From: Camarhynchus parvulus
Lineage: Eukaryota > Chordata > Aves > Passeriformes > Thraupidae
Assembly: GCF_901933205.1 (NCBI RefSeq)
Contig: NC_044574.1
Location: 49,682,919-49,746,918 of the forward strand
Direction of reading: 5' to 3'
Length of the DNA stretch: 64,000 nucleotides
Below the pieces are notes generated by a model, which was not told the origin of the DNA, made no database searches, and saw only the letters and a list, made by a program, of their open reading frames with translations. The position numbers and the translations under genes are program-made. Positions within the stretch are counted from its first letter, which is position 1, and the number at the start of each line of letters is the position of its first letter. Positions 62,326 to 64,000 of this stretch are shown here, piece by piece.

Positions 62326-64000
62326 GTGATTTGTAAACATGTTGATTTATCTTGGAGAGCAGTGGAGTCATGAGGGATGATTATTTTAAAGCTTAAAAAC
62401 TCAGCACAGAGTGAAAAGCAGAGTCAGCGCCAGACGCCAATTGTTTTATGTGCGATCTTGTTGCAGCTTTTTTGTTGTAGGATTAATGCATACTGCTTAA
62501 TGTGTGCTGTCTCAACGGGCAACCCAAAGAAATGCAAGAATACATAACTGAAAAGTACTTCTCATCACTTTTTGGTCAAGGGGGAAAGAAGAACTGCTGT
62601 GGTTCTCAGGTGGTCCTGCAGAGTTCATCATACAGCAACTTGCTTCAGAACATCCATATCTTTATTTAGTGTACCAGTACAGATCTGATACTTGCTACAA
62701 ACCCTGGTGATGGGACTCAGGATTTAATCACTTCAGAGAAGTACCTTTAGATGGAGAGTTTGCTACTCTGAGTATGTGTGCTAGAAAAATGTGAAAAAAT
62801 GAATGTATTATAAGCTGGATTTGTGTTCACTGGGGCAGAGGCAAGGGAGTATAGTGTAGTTCCTGCTGTACTGGAAATTACCTGCAAGATTAATAATTCT
62901 GTGGCCAGGCAGATATTGCGATATTGTGAAGAAGGTCAGCTGTGAAAAATAGTGTGTTGTTTCTGTAGGCAGCAGGAATGAGGAAGTAGTGCTGGGGATT
63001 TGGTTGGTTAAATTAATTTAGTGCCTCATGAGGAGACAATCTTATCGTTACTTGGGAAAATTTTTGGTAAAACACATTCGATTTCTATAGCTATTTAACA
63101 GTTGCTCTGATTTTAAAATTGAAAGCAGACCTCAAACAGTATATGATGTGTTTGTGGCCTTCTCTTAGGTTATAAGTTTTCTATATGAGTTTTTTAATTT
63201 AGTTGTAAATGCCGAAGGCTTAAAATTTCTCTTTTACCCAAGCTAGGTTTCTTTTATCAATATATTCAAGTAAGTCTAGTCAGAATATGTCTTATCTGTA
63301 AAACAAATAGTGCATCAGTTCTAATGTAGAGTATTGGGCAGATTACCACACATCATCCTTTCCTTCAAGGTTATTGTGATAGTCAATAATTTCCTATTTT
63401 CAACTTTTTTTAATAAGTTTGGTAAAGAAAGAGGTAATTTCCCCTTCCATCAGCTCCCATACTGTCTCAACTTTCAATGAGCTGGTCATTGACTTAAACT
63501 AGACCAATAAACCAGAGGGAAGAAGAGTTATCTCTGCAGAAGCAGGTGATGTTCTCAAATGCATGTTTAGGAGTTTGATTTCAGTTCTTCTTTGTGGATC
63601 ACTGGGCTGCTTTTCTGATAATGCCGTTTGCTACACCTATCTCCTACAGCTTCTGTGATTTCATTTGCAATGAATGATTTTGAAAATAACTTCCTTGGAA
63701 GGGTAAATGATCCTCATTTATTCAGTTTAGCTCTGGTTTGATACATGGCAGTTCTGGCATATGCACTCATATATTAAAATGTTTATATTAAAAGGACACA
63801 GCAAGTAACTTCAATTGCTCGCCATGTGAATTTATTTATAGCCACAAACCTCCTGAAAAGCAGAATCTTAACTAGGAGGTTTTTCTGACAACTGAAATCT
63901 CAAATACTTTATTTTAATTGAGTTATTCAAGCTGAATTTAAAATTTAAATTGAGAAAAATCTAAGACGTTCAAGATGGATTCTGTGTTGTCACAGAATGC
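62326..64000 (+). other. ERI1: ERI1 intron 2 (partial)
   Basis: AT-rich non-coding sequence to the right edge. No further ERI1 exon (the rest of SAP or the nuclease core) is found before 64000, and no recognised repeat is present. Confidence 0.8.

Noticed and set aside
1..64000. CRISPR arrays, operons, tRNA or rRNA genes
   Set aside because: No regularly spaced repeats, tRNA-type internal promoter pairs or rRNA sequence were noticed; the window is intron-rich vertebrate DNA. A dedicated tRNA and microRNA scan was not possible.

Overview
This window is vertebrate nuclear DNA, almost certainly from a bird and probably a songbird (passerine). The evidence is CR1 retroposon tails in both orientations and three ERV LTRs of types common in avian genomes, one of which I recall mainly from songbirds. 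There are CpG-island promoters and three intron-split genes that match tankyrase 1 (TNKS), MFHAS1 and ERI1, which lie close together on human 8p23.1. No bacterial, plasmid or phage features are present.

Layout. Positions 1-17112 hold the 5' part of TNKS on the minus strand. Exon 1 (16622-17112) encodes the low-complexity His/Pro/Ser region and the first half of the first ankyrin cluster. Exon 2 (8690-8914) continues that cluster. Intron 1 is 7.7 kb and carries an ERVK-like LTR; intron 2 runs off the left edge. Exon 1 lies in a CpG island (about 16.5-17.6 kb). The intergenic stretch from 17.6 to 24.0 kb holds two CR1 fragments and a diverged pair of about 200-bp sequences that I cannot assign to any family.

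From 24.0 kb a second CpG island drives MFHAS1 on the plus strand, divergent from TNKS. Its very large first exon (24584-27791) encodes the leucine-rich repeats, the Roc GTPase-like domain and the COR-like region. A 25.9-kb intron with a well-preserved ERVL-type solo LTR separates it from exon 2 (53670-53796/53800), which encodes the conserved C-terminus. The stop codon there overlaps a splice donor, so the true last exon is uncertain. The MFHAS1 3' region (53.8 to about 59.4 kb) holds an old CR1 fragment and candidate polyadenylation signals, followed by another ERVL-like LTR (59821-60383).

A third CpG island (about 61.1-61.7 kb) starts ERI1 on the plus strand. Exon 1 (61408-61482) and exon 2 (62150-62325) encode the N-terminus and the start of the SAP domain; the nuclease domain lies beyond the right edge.

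The genes are functionally separate: a poly-ADP-ribosyltransferase scaffold, a ROCO-type signalling protein and a histone-mRNA/small-RNA exonuclease. I found no new multi-gene system. The observations most worth checking are an apparent 1-nt frame break in TNKS exon 1, the unexplained duplicated block between TNKS and MFHAS1, a Glu in place of Asp in the MFHAS1 G3 motif, a uORF coupled to a near-perfect splice donor just upstream of the MFHAS1 start, and the ambiguous MFHAS1 terminal exon.
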